From positions 124,001-188,000 of the forward strand of contig JAIUPC010000008.1 in the NCBI GenBank assembly GCA_020161655.1: a stretch of 64,000 nt of DNA, in the 5' to 3' direction. Source of the DNA: Pseudomonadota bacterium. GTDB taxonomy: Bacteria > Pseudomonadota > Alphaproteobacteria > Rhodobacterales > Rhodobacteraceae. Position numbers and translations under genes: made by a program. This document shows positions 25,542 through 35,249 of this stretch, piece by piece. Every line of letters begins with the position of its first letter. Position 1 is the stretch's first letter. The notes beneath the pieces are model-generated. The model was not told the origin of the DNA, made no database searches, and was given only the letters and a program-made list of their open reading frames with translations.

Positions 25542-28500
25542 CCACCCTTCTCCTCCTTCACCCGGAACACGGCGAGGTATAGCGCCGGGGCGAAGACGAG
25601 GGTGATGACGGTCCCGGCGATGATGCCGCCCATCATCGCATAGGCCATCGGCCCCCAGAAGATCTGCCGCGAGATCGGGATCAGCGCGAGGCTCGCCGCT
25701 GCCGCGGTGAGGAGGATCGGCCGCGCGCGGGCGTCCGAGGCCTCGAAGACCGCGGTCCAGGCGGAATGGCCGCGCGCCCTTAGCACCTCCACCTCGTCGA
25801 TGAGGATGATGGAGTTGCGGATCAGGATGCCGATCAGCGCGAGGACGCCCAGGATGGCGACGAAGCCCAGAGGCGCGCCCGAAGGCACCAGCGCCGCGAC
25901 GACGCCAATGAGGCCAAGCGGCGCCACGCAGATCACGACGAAGGCGAGCCGGAAGCTCTGCATCTGGATCATGATAAGCGTCAGCATGATGAGGATCATC
26001 AAGGGCACCACGGCGGCAATCGGCGCCTGGCTGTCGGCTGAGCTTTCGACGGTGCCGCCGACAACAGCCTCGTAGCCGGGCGGCAGCGCGGCGTTGAAGG
26101 CGTCGACCTGTTCCTTCAGCGCGGCGACGATGGTCGCGGGCTGGTCCTTGGTGGTGATCGCCGCCTTCACCGTCACGGTCGGCATCCGGTCGCGCTGGTG
26201 GATCACCGGCTGCTCGGTCCCGTAGCTGAAGGTCGCGACAGAGCGAAGCGGGATCGCGCGCCCGTCGCCGGTCGACAGCTGAAGGTCGGGCAAGGCCTCG
26301 ACGATCTCACGCGACTGGGCATCGCCGCGGGCGATGATGTCGACGAGATAGGCGTCGTCGCGAAGTTCCGTGACGGGCACACCGGCATAGATCGCGTTCA
26401 GTCCCGCCGCGATGTCGCGCTGGGTGATGCCCATTTGCCGGGCCTTGTCCTGCAAGATGTCGACCCGGACGACCCGCGCCGGCTCGTTCCAGTCCATGAC
26501 GATGTATTTCAGCCGCGGGTCCGAGGCGACGATCGCTGTCAGGTCGCGGGCCTTGTCCCTCAGCGTTTCGAGGTCGGGGCCGGACATGCGGTATTGCACG
26601 GGGCGGCCGACCGGAGGGCCGATCTCCAGAAGCTTCACGTAGATGTCGATTCCGGGAAACTCGTTTTCGGCGATGCCCCTCAGCTTCAACTGAAGCGCGT
26701 TCCGCGCCTCGACCGAGGGCGTCAGGATCACGATCTGACCGACGTTCGGTTCCGGCGTCATCACGTCATAGGAGAGGATGAACCGCGGCGCGCCGCGACC
26801 GACATAGGACGACCAGTAAAGCACGTTCTCATCATCGGTCAGGTAGCCCTCCATCCGGTCCATCTGGGCCTTGGTCTCGGTGATCGAGGCGTTCTGCGGC
26901 AGGGTGAAATCCAGCACCAGTTCTGGCCGGTCGGAGCTTGGGAAGAACTGTTGTTCGACAAAACGCATGCCGAAGATCGACAGTGCGAAGGTGGCGACGG
27001 TCAGCGCGATGGTCAGCCAGCGGTGCCGCATGGCCCAAAGAAGTACAGCGTGGAACATCCGCCGCACCCGGCCCGGTTCGGCGGAGTGATGCTTCATCTC
27101 TTTCGGCAGGAAGGTCACGCCCAGCAGCGGAGCGAAGAGGACCGCCACGATCCATGACACCAGAAGCGAGACCGCGATCACCACGAAGAGCGAAAAGGTG
27201 AACTCGCCCGCCGCCGAGGAGTTGAGGCCGATGGGGATGAAGCCCGCCACCGTCACCAAAGTTCCCGACAGCATCGGGAAGGCTATGGAAGTCCAGGCGT
27301 AGGAGGCGGCACTCGTCAGGCTCTCGCCCTTTTCCAGCCGCGAGATCATCGTCTCGATGGCGATCATCGCGTCATCGACCAGAAGCCCGAGCGCGATGAT
27401 GAGCGCACCGAGCGAAATCCTCTGCAGGGTGAAGCCGGTGTATTCCATCACCACGAAGGTGATGGCGAGAACGAGGGGGATGGTCAGCGTCACCACCAGC
27501 CCGGCGCGCATCCCGAGCGAGATGAAGCTGACGGCAAGGACGATCAGCACGGCTTCGAGGAGCGCCTGAAGGAAATGGCCGACCGCTTCGTCAACCGCAT
27601 GGGGCTGGTTCGCCACCTGATGGATCTCGATGCCCACCGGCAGGTCGGCCTCGGCCGTGGCCATGACCTTTTCCAGTTCCTTCCCGAAGTCGACGATGTT
27701 GGCGCCCTGCCGCATCCCGACGGCGAGGCCGACCGCCTCTTGCCCCCGGTAGCGGAAGAGTTCCGCCGGCGGGTCTTCGTAGCCGCGCCGGATATCTGCC
27801 ACGTCGGTCAGCCGGAAAAAGCGGTCTCCGACACGCAGGTTGATGTCCTCAAGGCTCTCGGTGCCGGAAAACTGCCCGCCGATCCTGACGACCACACGTT
27901 CCGGCCCGGCTTCGATCACGCCCGAAGGCACGATGGCGTTCTGGGCGGCAAGCGTCGCCTGCACCGCCTGCTGGTTCAGGCCAAGCGCCGCGAGACGGTC
28001 GGTGGAGAATTCGAGATAGATCACCTCGTCCCGGGTGCCGAAAATCTCGACCTTGCCGGCATCGGGCAGCGCCTGCACCGCGCGCCGCACGGTTTCGACG
28101 CGGTCGCGCACCTCGCGCGGGGAAAACCCGTCCGAAGTGAAGGCATAGATGTTGCCGAAGACGTCGCCGAAACTGTCGTTGAACTGGAAGCCCACGAATT
28201 CGGCCGGAAACTCCGGCCGGATGTCGGCCATCATGTTGCGGACCTTCTGCCAGATGCGCGGCAGTTCCTTTGCATCCGTCGTCGGCAGCAGCTCAAGATA
28301 GACGATGGCGGTTCCGGGCCGGGTGACGGAGCGGGTGAAATCCAGCTCGTCCAGATCCTCGAGCTTCTTCTCGATCCGGTCGGTGACCTGGGTCAGCGTC
28401 CGCTCGACATCGGCGCCGGGCATGGAGGCGGAGATGATCATGGTCTTGATCGCGAAGTTCGGGTCTTCCTCGCGGCCGATGGCGAAATAGGCCATCACGC

Positions 28501-28582
28501 CGGCAAGGATCGACACGATCATCAGGAACCAGACGAAGGACCGGTGCTTCAAGGCCCAGTCGGAAAGGTTGAACGTGTTCAT
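25529..28582 (-). CDS. RND-type efflux transporter permease (AcrB/MexB superfamily)
   Basis: The 1017-residue protein has the RND layout of an N-terminal membrane helix, a large periplasmic loop (about residues 35-330), a bundle of membrane helices, a second loop and a second bundle. The proton-relay aspartate pair is visible in [14 protein letters not shown]. It exports drugs, solvents or metabolites from the inner leaflet or periplasm together with a periplasmic adaptor and an outer-membrane channel. No outer-membrane TolC-like gene is in the window, so a shared channel must be used. The ATG overlaps the stop of the adaptor gene by 4 bases. The substrate is unknown. Confidence 0.93.
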   Translation of the reverse strand: MNTFNLSDWALKHRSFVWFLMIVSILAGVMAYFAIGREEDPNFAIKTMIISASMPGADVERTLTQVTDRIEKKLEDLDELDFTRSVTRPGTAIVYLELLPTTDAKELPRIWQKVRNMMADIRPEFPAEFVGFQFNDSFGDVFGNIYAFTSDGFSPREVRDRVETVRRAVQALPDAGKVEIFGTRDEVIYLEFSTDRLAALGLNQQAVQATLAAQNAIVPSGVIEAGPERVVVRIGGQFSGTESLEDINLRVGDRFFRLTDVADIRRGYEDPPAELFRYRGQEAVGLAVGMRQGANIVDFGKELEKVMATAEADLPVGIEIHQVANQPHAVDEAVGHFLQALLEAVLIVLAVSFISLGMRAGLVVTLTIPLVLAITFVVMEYTGFTLQRISLGALIIALGLLVDDAMIAIETMISRLEKGESLTSAASYAWTSIAFPMLSGTLVTVAGFIPIGLNSSAAGEFTFSLFVVIAVSLLVSWIVAVLFAPLLGVTFLPKEMKHHSAEPGRVRRMFHAVLLWAMRHRWLTIALTVATFALSIFGMRFVEQQFFPSSDRPELVLDFTLPQNASITETKAQMDRMEGYLTDDENVLYWSSYVGRGAPRFILSYDVMTPEPNVGQIVILTPSVEARNALQLKLRGIAENEFPGIDIYVKLLEIGPPVGRPVQYRMSGPDLETLRDKARDLTAIVASDPRLKYIVMDWNEPARVVRVDILQDKARQMGITQRDIAAGLNAIYAGVPVTELRDDAYLVDIIARGDAQSREIVEALPDLQLSTGDGRAIPLRSVATFSYGTEQPVIHQRDRMPTVTVKAAITTKDQPATIVAALKEQVDAFNAALPPGYEAVVGGTVESSADSQAPIAAVVPLMILIMLTLIMIQMQSFRLAFVVICVAPLGLIGVVAALVPSGAPLGFVAILGVLALIGILIRNSIILIDEVEVLRARGHSAWTAVFEASDARARPILLTAAAASLALIPISRQIFWGPMAYAMMGGIIAGTVITLVFAPALYLAVFRVKEEKGGQTP

Positions 28583-29643
28583 TCTGTGATCCGCGGGCCG
28601 ACAAGCTGGCCGTCCTGAAGGGAATGGATGCCACGGGTGACGACCTCGTCACCGGGACGGAGGCCTGAAGTCACGAGGACGAAATCGCGGAAGCGGACGC
28701 CCAGCGCCACGGGGGCGCGGCGGACGCTGTTCGCGGCCCGGTCCACCACCCAGACGGCGGGAGCCGCGTCGGGATCGAGAACCGCGCCCATCGGCAGGAC
28801 GATGGAGGACTTTTCCCCGACGACCGGGGTGACATTGGCAAGGGCGCCCAGCCGGAAGGCGGCGGGTGGCGCCTGCAGGATCAGATGCGCGCGCCGGGTA
28901 CGGGTGTTGCGCTCGGCCACCGGGTCGATCCGGTCAAGGATCGCGCGCACCGAGACCGCGCTGTTGGCGACAAGGCGGGCGACGAACTCCTGACCGTTTC
29001 GCGCCGCTGCGGCGTCTTCCTCGCTCAGGTCGATCACGATCTCGCGTTCGGCGGTGCCGGAAAGCTGCAGGACGGGTTGGCCCGCGCTCAAGGATGCGCC
29101 CGGCTCCTGATAGATCGTCGTCACCACGCCGTCCCATGGCGCCTTCAGCGTTGCCAGCGCGCGCATATCGGCAGCGCGTGCCTGCGCGGCCTCGGCCTGC
29201 TCAAGCCGGGCGTCCGCAGCAACAAGGGCGCGTTCCGCGTCGTCGAGCCGGGTCTGCGCACCGACCCCGCGCACCACCAGTTCGCGGGCGCGGTCGCGCG
29301 CATCGCGGGCGGAATTCCTTTGCGCCGTCGCCACGGCGATGCCGGCGTCAGCGGTGCGCAGGTCGGCCTCAAGAACTTCGGGGTCGAGCCGGGCAAGTAT
29401 CTCGTCCCGCGCCACGACATCGCCACGCTCCACAGGGCGCGCGGCGATGGTGCCGCCCATCGGGAAACCGAGGTCAACCTCGACCTTTGCCGCGACCGTG
29501 CCGATGAAGCTGACCGCAAGCTCGCCCGAGGGCGCCACAATCTCGGACACGACCGGACGCGGCGGGGCGTCGGCCGCGGGCGCGGCTTCTTCAGCCGCAG
29601 CAGGGACCGCGAAGGCAAGGATGAGGAAGGTCCAGCGCATCAT
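28579..29643 (-). CDS. RND efflux periplasmic adaptor (membrane fusion protein), second of pair
   Basis: The 354-residue protein starts with a signal peptide (MMRWTFLILAFAVPAAA) and has the HlyD/AcrA organisation: a lipoyl half-motif VDLGFPMGGTIAARPVERGDVVARDEILARLDP, a coiled coil (about residues 120-160, rich in Ala, Arg, Glu), the second lipoyl half TLKAPWDGVVTTIYQEPGASL, and a beta-barrel region. It links the RND pump to an outer-membrane channel. It overlaps both neighbours by 4 bases, so the operon is adaptor-adaptor-pump. Confidence 0.88.
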   Translation of the reverse strand: MMRWTFLILAFAVPAAAEEAAPAADAPPRPVVSEIVAPSGELAVSFIGTVAAKVEVDLGFPMGGTIAARPVERGDVVARDEILARLDPEVLEADLRTADAGIAVATAQRNSARDARDRARELVVRGVGAQTRLDDAERALVAADARLEQAEAAQARAADMRALATLKAPWDGVVTTIYQEPGASLSAGQPVLQLSGTAEREIVIDLSEEDAAAARNGQEFVARLVANSAVSVRAILDRIDPVAERNTRTRRAHLILQAPPAAFRLGALANVTPVVGEKSSIVLPMGAVLDPDAAPAVWVVDRAANSVRRAPVALGVRFRDFVLVTSGLRPGDEVVTRGIHSLQDGQLVGPRITE

Positions 29644-30707
29644 TCCGCCTCTCCTGCGGCACGGACCACCCGACCGGGATAGAGAAGCTGCGCCCCGTGA
29701 CCGACGACGAAGTCACCCTTGCCGATGCCGCCCGAAAGCACGATCGAGCCGGACTGGTAGCTTTCGACCGTCACAGGCGTCAGCGCGACCGACTTGGTGG
29801 CCGGATCGACTTTCCAGACCGCCGGCCCGGCGGCAGTGGCCGAAAGCACGGCATAGGGCAGGACGATCCTCTTTTCCCCCGCCATCATGGCGGTGCCGCG
29901 CACCGCTTCGCCATAGGAAAGTCCGGGCGGCGGATCGGCGATGGTCAGCGTCACCGCCACCGTTCCCGTCACCGGATCGACGAGCGGCGAGACTTCGCTG
30001 ACCGTGCCGATAAACTCCTGCGCCGGATCGGAAAGACGCGACATGCGCACGGTCTTTTCCGGTATCTGACCGGTCAAAAGCACCTCCGGCACCTCGAATG
30101 CCGCTTCCATCCCGTTCGAGAGGGCAAGTTCCAACACCGGCTGTGCCGCACCAACGACCTGCCCCGCCTCGGCCATGCGGTCGGTAACGGTTGCATCCTG
30201 TGGCGCCTTCAGTTCGGTGTCGTTCAACGCCTTTCGCGCCCGGTCAAGATCGGCTCTGGCCTGCGCCAGCACGCCGGCCTTGATCTGGAGCGCGTCCTCG
30301 GCCGCGTCGCGGGCCGCGCGGGTCGTTGCGCCCTGCTGAAGAAGCGCATCGGCGCGGGTGAAATCGGCGTTGGCCTGCTGGCTGTCGGCCCGCGCGGTCG
30401 CAAGCCCCGCCTCGGCGGACCGCAGCGCCTGTTCCTGCTGCACCGGATCGAGCCGCGCCAGAAGCGCGCCCAAAGTCACCTTCTGGCCTTCCTCGACAAG
30501 GATTTCCACCACCCGCCCGGCAATCGGGAACGAGGCAACGACCGAGTCGCTCGCCCGGATCTCGCCAGTCAGGGAATGCTCCACCCGCATTTCGACCGGC
30601 TCTGCGGTGATGATCTCGACGGCCAGCGGCTCCATCGTGCTTGCGGTTTGGGCCACAAGGACCAGTCCGGTCGCCATCAGACCGGCATTCAATACCAAGC
30701 GCAGCAT
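29640..30707 (-). CDS. RND efflux periplasmic adaptor (membrane fusion protein), first of pair
   Basis: The 355-residue protein has a hydrophobic signal sequence (MLRLVLNAGLMATGLVLVAQTAS) and adaptor motifs: VVASFPIAGRVVEILVEEGQKVTLGALLARLDP for the first lipoyl half, a coiled coil of about 60 residues, then LKAPQDATVTDRMAEAGQVVG. It is only distantly similar to the second adaptor by eye. The ATG at 30707 was chosen because GGGGGGTG lies 4 bases upstream. Two unequal adaptors with one pump are typical of pumps that may use a hetero-oligomeric adaptor ring. An inverted repeat 74 bases upstream is a candidate operator. Confidence 0.87.
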   Translation of the reverse strand: MLRLVLNAGLMATGLVLVAQTASTMEPLAVEIITAEPVEMRVEHSLTGEIRASDSVVASFPIAGRVVEILVEEGQKVTLGALLARLDPVQQEQALRSAEAGLATARADSQQANADFTRADALLQQGATTRAARDAAEDALQIKAGVLAQARADLDRARKALNDTELKAPQDATVTDRMAEAGQVVGAAQPVLELALSNGMEAAFEVPEVLLTGQIPEKTVRMSRLSDPAQEFIGTVSEVSPLVDPVTGTVAVTLTIADPPPGLSYGEAVRGTAMMAGEKRIVLPYAVLSATAAGPAVWKVDPATKSVALTPVTVESYQSGSIVLSGGIGKGDFVVGHGAQLLYPGRVVRAAGEAE

Positions 30708-30780
30708 GACACCCCCCACGGACCGCTGATTCGGCCGCCGTTTGCGCAATCATCTCCGCAACGGAAATCGGGCGCAATAT

Positions 30781-30798
30781 CTGAACAGATGAGTTCAG
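30781..30798. promoter_or_regulatory. Inverted repeat upstream of the RND efflux operon, TetR-type operator candidate
   Basis: The arms CTGAAC and GTTCAG are perfect inverted repeats separated by 6 bases, in the 145-base gap before the first adaptor gene. This geometry suits TetR/AcrR regulators that commonly control RND pumps. No TetR gene lies in the window, so the regulator would be encoded elsewhere. Confidence 0.5.
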
Positions 30799-30852
30799 TT
30801 TTGGTGACGTGGGGTCAAATGGCGCGGGTAAAGCGGCCCCGGCAGGCCCAGT

Positions 30853-31785
30853 TCAGGATTCGCCCGTCGGTCGCGACCGGCCGCGCCAGGCTTTGCCGGG
30901 CCGGGTCGCGGCCATGTCGAATTCCTGGAAGTGGTCGCCAAGTGCAATCATCTCGTCGAACCGCTTCCTGGAAGCGGCACCGAGACGGTCGGCAGTAAAA
31001 TGGATCAGAAGGTTGGCGGCAACCGCGAGCGATGCCGCCGAATCCCAGACCGTGTTGACGTAGGTGTTCATCTCCAGCACGTCATCAGTGAATTCGCGGG
31101 CCCAATGGCTGTAGCGGTCGGTCATGATGACGAGGGGAATGCCGAACTCCACCGCCTTCCGCGCCAGAAGCACGCCCTTGCGGGCATAGGCTGCGGTATC
31201 GACCATGAAAATCAGCGAGGTGGCCGGATCGCTTTCCAGCACCTCGGCAAAGACGCCTGCCGAACCAACGGCAAAGCGCACGCCGGAGCGCACGTATTTC
31301 AGCCGGCTGGCGAAATCCATGGCGACGCCCTGGGTTGCCTGGAAACCGACAACATGGATCAGGGGCGTATCTGCAAGCCGCGTCACGATCCTTTCCCAGC
31401 CCGGCGTCGTCGCCATCTCATAGGCGCGGCGCACGGCCATCAGCTCGCTCTCAAGGCTTTTGGCCAGCGTCCCGACATCCGTGGACCGTTCGGAGAAGCG
31501 CACCGCCACGTCGTCGAGGATGGTTGCATCTGCCGAGGGGGCGGGGCGGAACTGTTCCTTGAGGTCGCGGAGGTTCGCGTAGCCAAGACTGCGAAGGAAC
31601 CGGATCAGGGTCATCTCGCTGACGCCGCTGGCGGCGGCGATCTGGGCGCCGGTGTTGAAGTGGAGCATGTCGAGGTTATCGCGCATCCAGGCGGCGATGG
31701 CGCGCTCGGACGGGGTCAGGTTCCCCTCCCGCGCATTCAGGGCCTGAAACAGCGCCTCATGTGCTGGTCGCAAACCCTCGCCCAC
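30853..31785 (-). CDS. MurR/RpiR family transcriptional regulator
   Basis: The 310-residue protein has an N-terminal RpiR helix-turn-helix (NTGAQIAAASGVSEMTLIRFLRSLGYANLRDLKEQF in outline, residues about 44-79) and a C-terminal SIS sugar-isomerase-like domain (LIHVVGFQATQGVAMDF and LIFMVDTAAYARKGVLLARKA). SIS domains usually sense phosphosugars or related metabolites. The GTG start is 1 base after the stop of the ABC ATPase gene, so it is the last gene of the peptide-import operon and probably regulates it and the divergent dmpA-like gene. Confidence 0.87.
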   Translation of the reverse strand: MGEGLRPAHEALFQALNAREGNLTPSERAIAAWMRDNLDMLHFNTGAQIAAASGVSEMTLIRFLRSLGYANLRDLKEQFRPAPSADATILDDVAVRFSERSTDVGTLAKSLESELMAVRRAYEMATTPGWERIVTRLADTPLIHVVGFQATQGVAMDFASRLKYVRSGVRFAVGSAGVFAEVLESDPATSLIFMVDTAAYARKGVLLARKAVEFGIPLVIMTDRYSHWAREFTDDVLEMNTYVNTVWDSAASLAVAANLLIHFTADRLGAASRKRFDEMIALGDHFQEFDMAATRPGKAWRGRSRPTGES

Positions 31786-31786
31786 A

Positions 31787-33382
31787 TCACGCCCTTTCGG
31801 CCATGGCCTGATCCATGTCGGGCGCCGCCGCGATCAGATCGCGGGTGTATTCCGTCGACGGAGAGGCAAAGAGATCGGCGGTGGCGCCGGTCTCCACAAG
31901 GCGGCCGCCCTGGAACACCGCCACCCGGTCGCAGAATTTGCGCACCACCGTGAGATCATGGCTGATGTAGATCACGGTGAGGTCATGTTCCTTGCGCAGT
32001 CGGGTCAGGAGCCGGAGTATTTGCGCCTGCACCGTCACGTCAAGCGCCGATGTCACCTCGTCGGCAATCAGAAGCCGCGGCGACAGGGCGAGCGCACGGG
32101 CAATGCCGACACGCTGGCACTGGCCGCCCGAAAGCGCGCGCGGGCGGCGGGTGGCAAAACTGCGCGGCAGTTCGACCATGTCCATCAGTTCCAGCGCCCG
32201 CTCCATGGCGGCGGATTTGCTGGCAAGGCCGTGGCGCCAGATCGGCTCGGCGATGGTCTGCTGCGCGGTCATCCGGGGGTTGAGGCTGTCGAACGGGCTC
32301 TGGAACACCATCTGGACGGCCCGGCGGTAGGCGGTCAGGTCGGCGCCCGAAAGGTCGGCGACGGATTTGCCCTCGAACATGACGCGGCCACCGGTCGGGG
32401 TGATGAGGCGCACGATGGTCCGCGCCACGGTCGACTTGCCGGAGCCGCTTTCGCCGACGATGCCGAAGCATTCGCCCTTGCGGACGGAAAGGTTGACGCC
32501 GTCGACCGCGCGGACGATGCCGCCGCCCGAACGGGTCGGGAAATGAACGGCCACATCCTTCAGGTCGACCAGTCCGGCAGGCGCCTCTTGCGGTTCCGCC
32601 ATCTGCGGCAGGCGGCCGGGCTGGGCGCCGATCAGAAGGCGGGTGTATTCATGCTGCGGGTTGGTCACCACGTCACGGACCGGGCCGGATTCAATCACCT
32701 CGCCGCCGCGCATGACGATCACGCGGTCGCAGATCTCGGCGATGACGCCGAGATCATGCGACACCAGCGCCATGGTGAGGCCGCTTTCGCGGTTGAGGTC
32801 GCGCAGAAGCTGGAGGATGCCCGCCTGCACCGTCACGTCGAGCGCGGTGGTGGGTTCGTCGGCCAGCAGAAGGCGCGGCTTGCAGGCCAGCGCGGAGGCG
32901 ATCAGGACGCGCTGTTTCATGCCGCCGGAAAGCTGGTGCGGCCAGGCATCCATGCGCGAGGCCGCATCGCGGATGCGCACGGATTCGAGAAGCTTCAGCG
33001 CCTCGGCCCTCGCTTCGGCGGCAGAGAGGCCAAAGTGAAAGCGCAGGGGTTCGGCGACATGGTCGCCAATGGTCATCAGCGGATCGAGGTGGGAGGCCGG
33101 GTTCTGGAAGATCATCGAGATCTCGCGCCCGCGTACCGCCTGGATCTCTGCCGGGCCGGACAGATCGCGGCCATCGTAGATCATGCGCCCGCCGATGGTC
33201 GCGCGGCGCGGCAGCAGGCCGAGAAGCGCGCGGCAGGTCACCGACTTGCCGGAGCCGCTTTCGCCGACGATGCCGAGGATCTCACCGGGCTTGAGGTCGA
33301 AGCTGACGTTGCGGACGGCCGCGACCGGGCCCTTCTCGCTCGGGAAGGTGACCGAAAGTCCCTGGACTGAAACGAGGCTCAT
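31787..33382 (-). CDS. Dipeptide/oligopeptide-type ABC transporter ATPase, two fused nucleotide-binding domains
   Basis: The 531-residue protein is a DppD-DppF-type fusion. Domain 1 has Walker A GESGSGKSV, signature LSGGMKQR and Walker B LLLADEPTTALD; domain 2 has GESGSGKST, LSGGQCQR and LLIADEVTSALD. Each ends with the C-terminal extension typical of oligopeptide ATPases (PQHEYTRLLIGA and PSTEYTRDLIAA). In domain 2 the residue after the Walker B DE is Val rather than Pro, a common substitution. The ATG overlaps the permease stop by 4 bases. It energises uptake by the adjacent DppB/DppC-type permeases. Confidence 0.92.
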   Translation of the reverse strand: MSLVSVQGLSVTFPSEKGPVAAVRNVSFDLKPGEILGIVGESGSGKSVTCRALLGLLPRRATIGGRMIYDGRDLSGPAEIQAVRGREISMIFQNPASHLDPLMTIGDHVAEPLRFHFGLSAAEARAEALKLLESVRIRDAASRMDAWPHQLSGGMKQRVLIASALACKPRLLLADEPTTALDVTVQAGILQLLRDLNRESGLTMALVSHDLGVIAEICDRVIVMRGGEVIESGPVRDVVTNPQHEYTRLLIGAQPGRLPQMAEPQEAPAGLVDLKDVAVHFPTRSGGGIVRAVDGVNLSVRKGECFGIVGESGSGKSTVARTIVRLITPTGGRVMFEGKSVADLSGADLTAYRRAVQMVFQSPFDSLNPRMTAQQTIAEPIWRHGLASKSAAMERALELMDMVELPRSFATRRPRALSGGQCQRVGIARALALSPRLLIADEVTSALDVTVQAQILRLLTRLRKEHDLTVIYISHDLTVVRKFCDRVAVFQGGRLVETGATADLFASPSTEYTRDLIAAAPDMDQAMAERA

Positions 33383-34233
33383 GACGAAACCCTCAGGCGG
33401 CGCGACAACCCGTCGCTGACGAGGATGAAGCCAAGGCTGAGTGTCACCATGGCGATGCCGGGAAAGAGACAGATCCACCAGGCCTGAAGGACATAGGGCT
33501 GGCCGTCGGCGATCATCACGCCCCATTCGGCCGTCGGCGGCTGGGCGCCAAGGCCGAGGAAGCCAAGCGATGCACCGGCGAGAATGACCATCACCGCGTC
33601 GGTCCAGGCATAGATGGTGATCGAGCCGAGGACGTTCGGCAGCACATGGCGAAGGATGATGACGAAGTCGGAAAACCCGAGTGCGCGGGCAGCCTGCACA
33701 TATTCCAGCCGCTTGACGACCAGAACCTCGGCCCGGACGAGGCGGGCATAGGCGACCCAGGCCACCAGCGCGAGGGCAATGATGTAGTTGACGAGGCCGG
33801 GCCCAAGGACGCCGACGATGGCGATGACAAGGATGAAGAACGGAAAGGCCACGGTGATGTCGAGAATGCGCATCAGGATCGTGTCGGTCAGGCCGCCGAA
33901 ATAGCCGGCGATCAGGCCAACGGTCACCCCGACGACAAGCGGCGCGATGACCCCGGCGAAGCCCATCCATATGTCGATCCGCGCCCCATATATGACGCGC
34001 GAGAAGACATCGCGGCCAAGGTGATCGGTGCCGAACCAATGCACGCCATCGGGCGGTGCCAGCATCGCCACCAGATCGAGCGCATTCGGATCATAGGGCG
34101 CGAAAACCCCGGCGCCGACGGCTGCGATCAGCCAGGCTAGAAGCAGCGCCGCGCCCAGCGCCGCCTCGATCGTCCCGTGGCGAAAACGCGGGGCGGCGGG
34201 GTGGACGGATGCGGTTGAGGCGAGGTCGGTCAT
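33379..34233 (-). CDS. DppC-type ABC transporter permease
   Basis: The 284-residue inner-membrane protein has an N-terminal OppC-type membrane helix, the HWFGTDHLGRDVFSRVIYGARI segment that is nearly invariant in DppC/OppC proteins, five further membrane segments and the coupling loop AARALGFSDFVIILRHVLPN. It pairs with the DppB-type subunit. It overlaps genes on both sides by 4 bases. Confidence 0.92.
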   Translation of the reverse strand: MTDLASTASVHPAAPRFRHGTIEAALGAALLLAWLIAAVGAGVFAPYDPNALDLVAMLAPPDGVHWFGTDHLGRDVFSRVIYGARIDIWMGFAGVIAPLVVGVTVGLIAGYFGGLTDTILMRILDITVAFPFFILVIAIVGVLGPGLVNYIIALALVAWVAYARLVRAEVLVVKRLEYVQAARALGFSDFVIILRHVLPNVLGSITIYAWTDAVMVILAGASLGFLGLGAQPPTAEWGVMIADGQPYVLQAWWICLFPGIAMVTLSLGFILVSDGLSRRLRVSS

Positions 34234-35168
34234 TCGGAAGTCCTCGGGTCGATGGCGGCCGTGAAGATGTCGATGGCGAGGGTGATCGCAACGGTGGCGA
34301 TGGCATAGACGAGGGTCAGGCCCTGGATGACGAAGTAGTCGCGCCCAAGGACCGAGCCGACCATCAGCGCGCCAAGGCCGGGGACGGCATAGACGATCTC
34401 CACCACGACCGATCCGCCGATCAGGAAGGCAATCATCACGCCGAGAAGGTTCAGCGTCGGCAGCACCGAATTGCGCAGGATGTGGCGGCGGAAGATATAG
34501 CCCTCGGGCAGGCCCTTGGCGCGGCTCGCGGCGACGTAATCCGCCTCGGTCTGTTCGATCAACGCGGCGCGCAGGTTCCGCGTAAGTAGCGGCGCGAGCC
34601 AGAGCGACGTGGATACGGCTGGCAGGAACAGGTGGTGGAGATGTTCGACAAAGCCGTCACCATAGCCCGAGACCGGAAACCAGCCGAGCTTGACGCCGAA
34701 GTACCGCGCGAAGAGGACGCCGAGCCAGAACACCGGGATCGTCATCCCGAGGATGGAGATGACGCGGATAAGCTGGTCAGGCCAGCGGCCTTCGTTGCGC
34801 GCAGCGATCACTGCCATCAGGATCGTGGCCGGCAGCGCGATCACCAGCACATAGGCCACCAGGAACAGGGTACGCGGCAGGTATTGCAGCACAAGGTCGA
34901 GGACCGGAATGCGGAACTTCAACGACTGCCCGAGATCGCCGGTGAGCGTATTGCCGATATAGGAGAGGTATTGCGCCCAGATCGGCCGGTCGAGGCCCCA
35001 TTCCTGGCGCATTGCGGTGACCGCTTCCTCGGTGGCGCGGGGACCAAGGACCATCCGCACCGGATCACCGGGGATCATCATGATGAGGAAGAAGCTGACA
35101 AGGCTGATGCCGATCAGCACCGGCACGATCTGCAGGAGCCTGCGGCCGATGAAGGAGATGCTGTTCAT
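34230..35168 (-). CDS. DppB-type ABC transporter permease
   Basis: The 312-residue protein has the family N-terminus RRLLQIVPVLIGISLVSFFLI, the IPGDPVRMVLGPRAT loop, six membrane segments and the coupling motif AASRAKGLPEGYIFRRHILRN. The ATG at 35168 follows GGGGGCGGA. A 13-base-pair hairpin separates it from the upstream binding-protein gene, which probably lets the binding protein be made in excess. It forms half of the import channel. Confidence 0.92.
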   Translation of the reverse strand: MNSISFIGRRLLQIVPVLIGISLVSFFLIMMIPGDPVRMVLGPRATEEAVTAMRQEWGLDRPIWAQYLSYIGNTLTGDLGQSLKFRIPVLDLVLQYLPRTLFLVAYVLVIALPATILMAVIAARNEGRWPDQLIRVISILGMTIPVFWLGVLFARYFGVKLGWFPVSGYGDGFVEHLHHLFLPAVSTSLWLAPLLTRNLRAALIEQTEADYVAASRAKGLPEGYIFRRHILRNSVLPTLNLLGVMIAFLIGGSVVVEIVYAVPGLGALMVGSVLGRDYFVIQGLTLVYAIATVAITLAIDIFTAAIDPRTSE

Positions 35169-35212
35169 TCCGCCCCCTGAGGCATTGGCCCAAGCCTGGC
35201 CTTTCACATGGC

Positions 35213-35242
35213 GATGCGCCGGGGGCGGACCCCCGGCGCATC
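35213..35242. terminator. Strong intercistronic hairpin after the binding-protein gene
   Basis: The arms GATGCGCCGGGGG and CCCCCGGCGCATC form a perfect 13-base-pair stem with a 4-base loop (CGGA), between the binding-protein stop (35250) and the DppB-type start (35168), both on the minus strand. There is no T run after it, so partial termination or 3'-end protection of the binding-protein message is more likely than full termination. Confidence 0.75.
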
Positions 35243-35249
35243 CCTATGG

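Noticed and set aside
31958-33370. Plus-strand open frame opposite the peptide importer ATPase
   Set aside because: It is a GC-driven shadow; both nucleotide-binding domains are clear on the minus strand.
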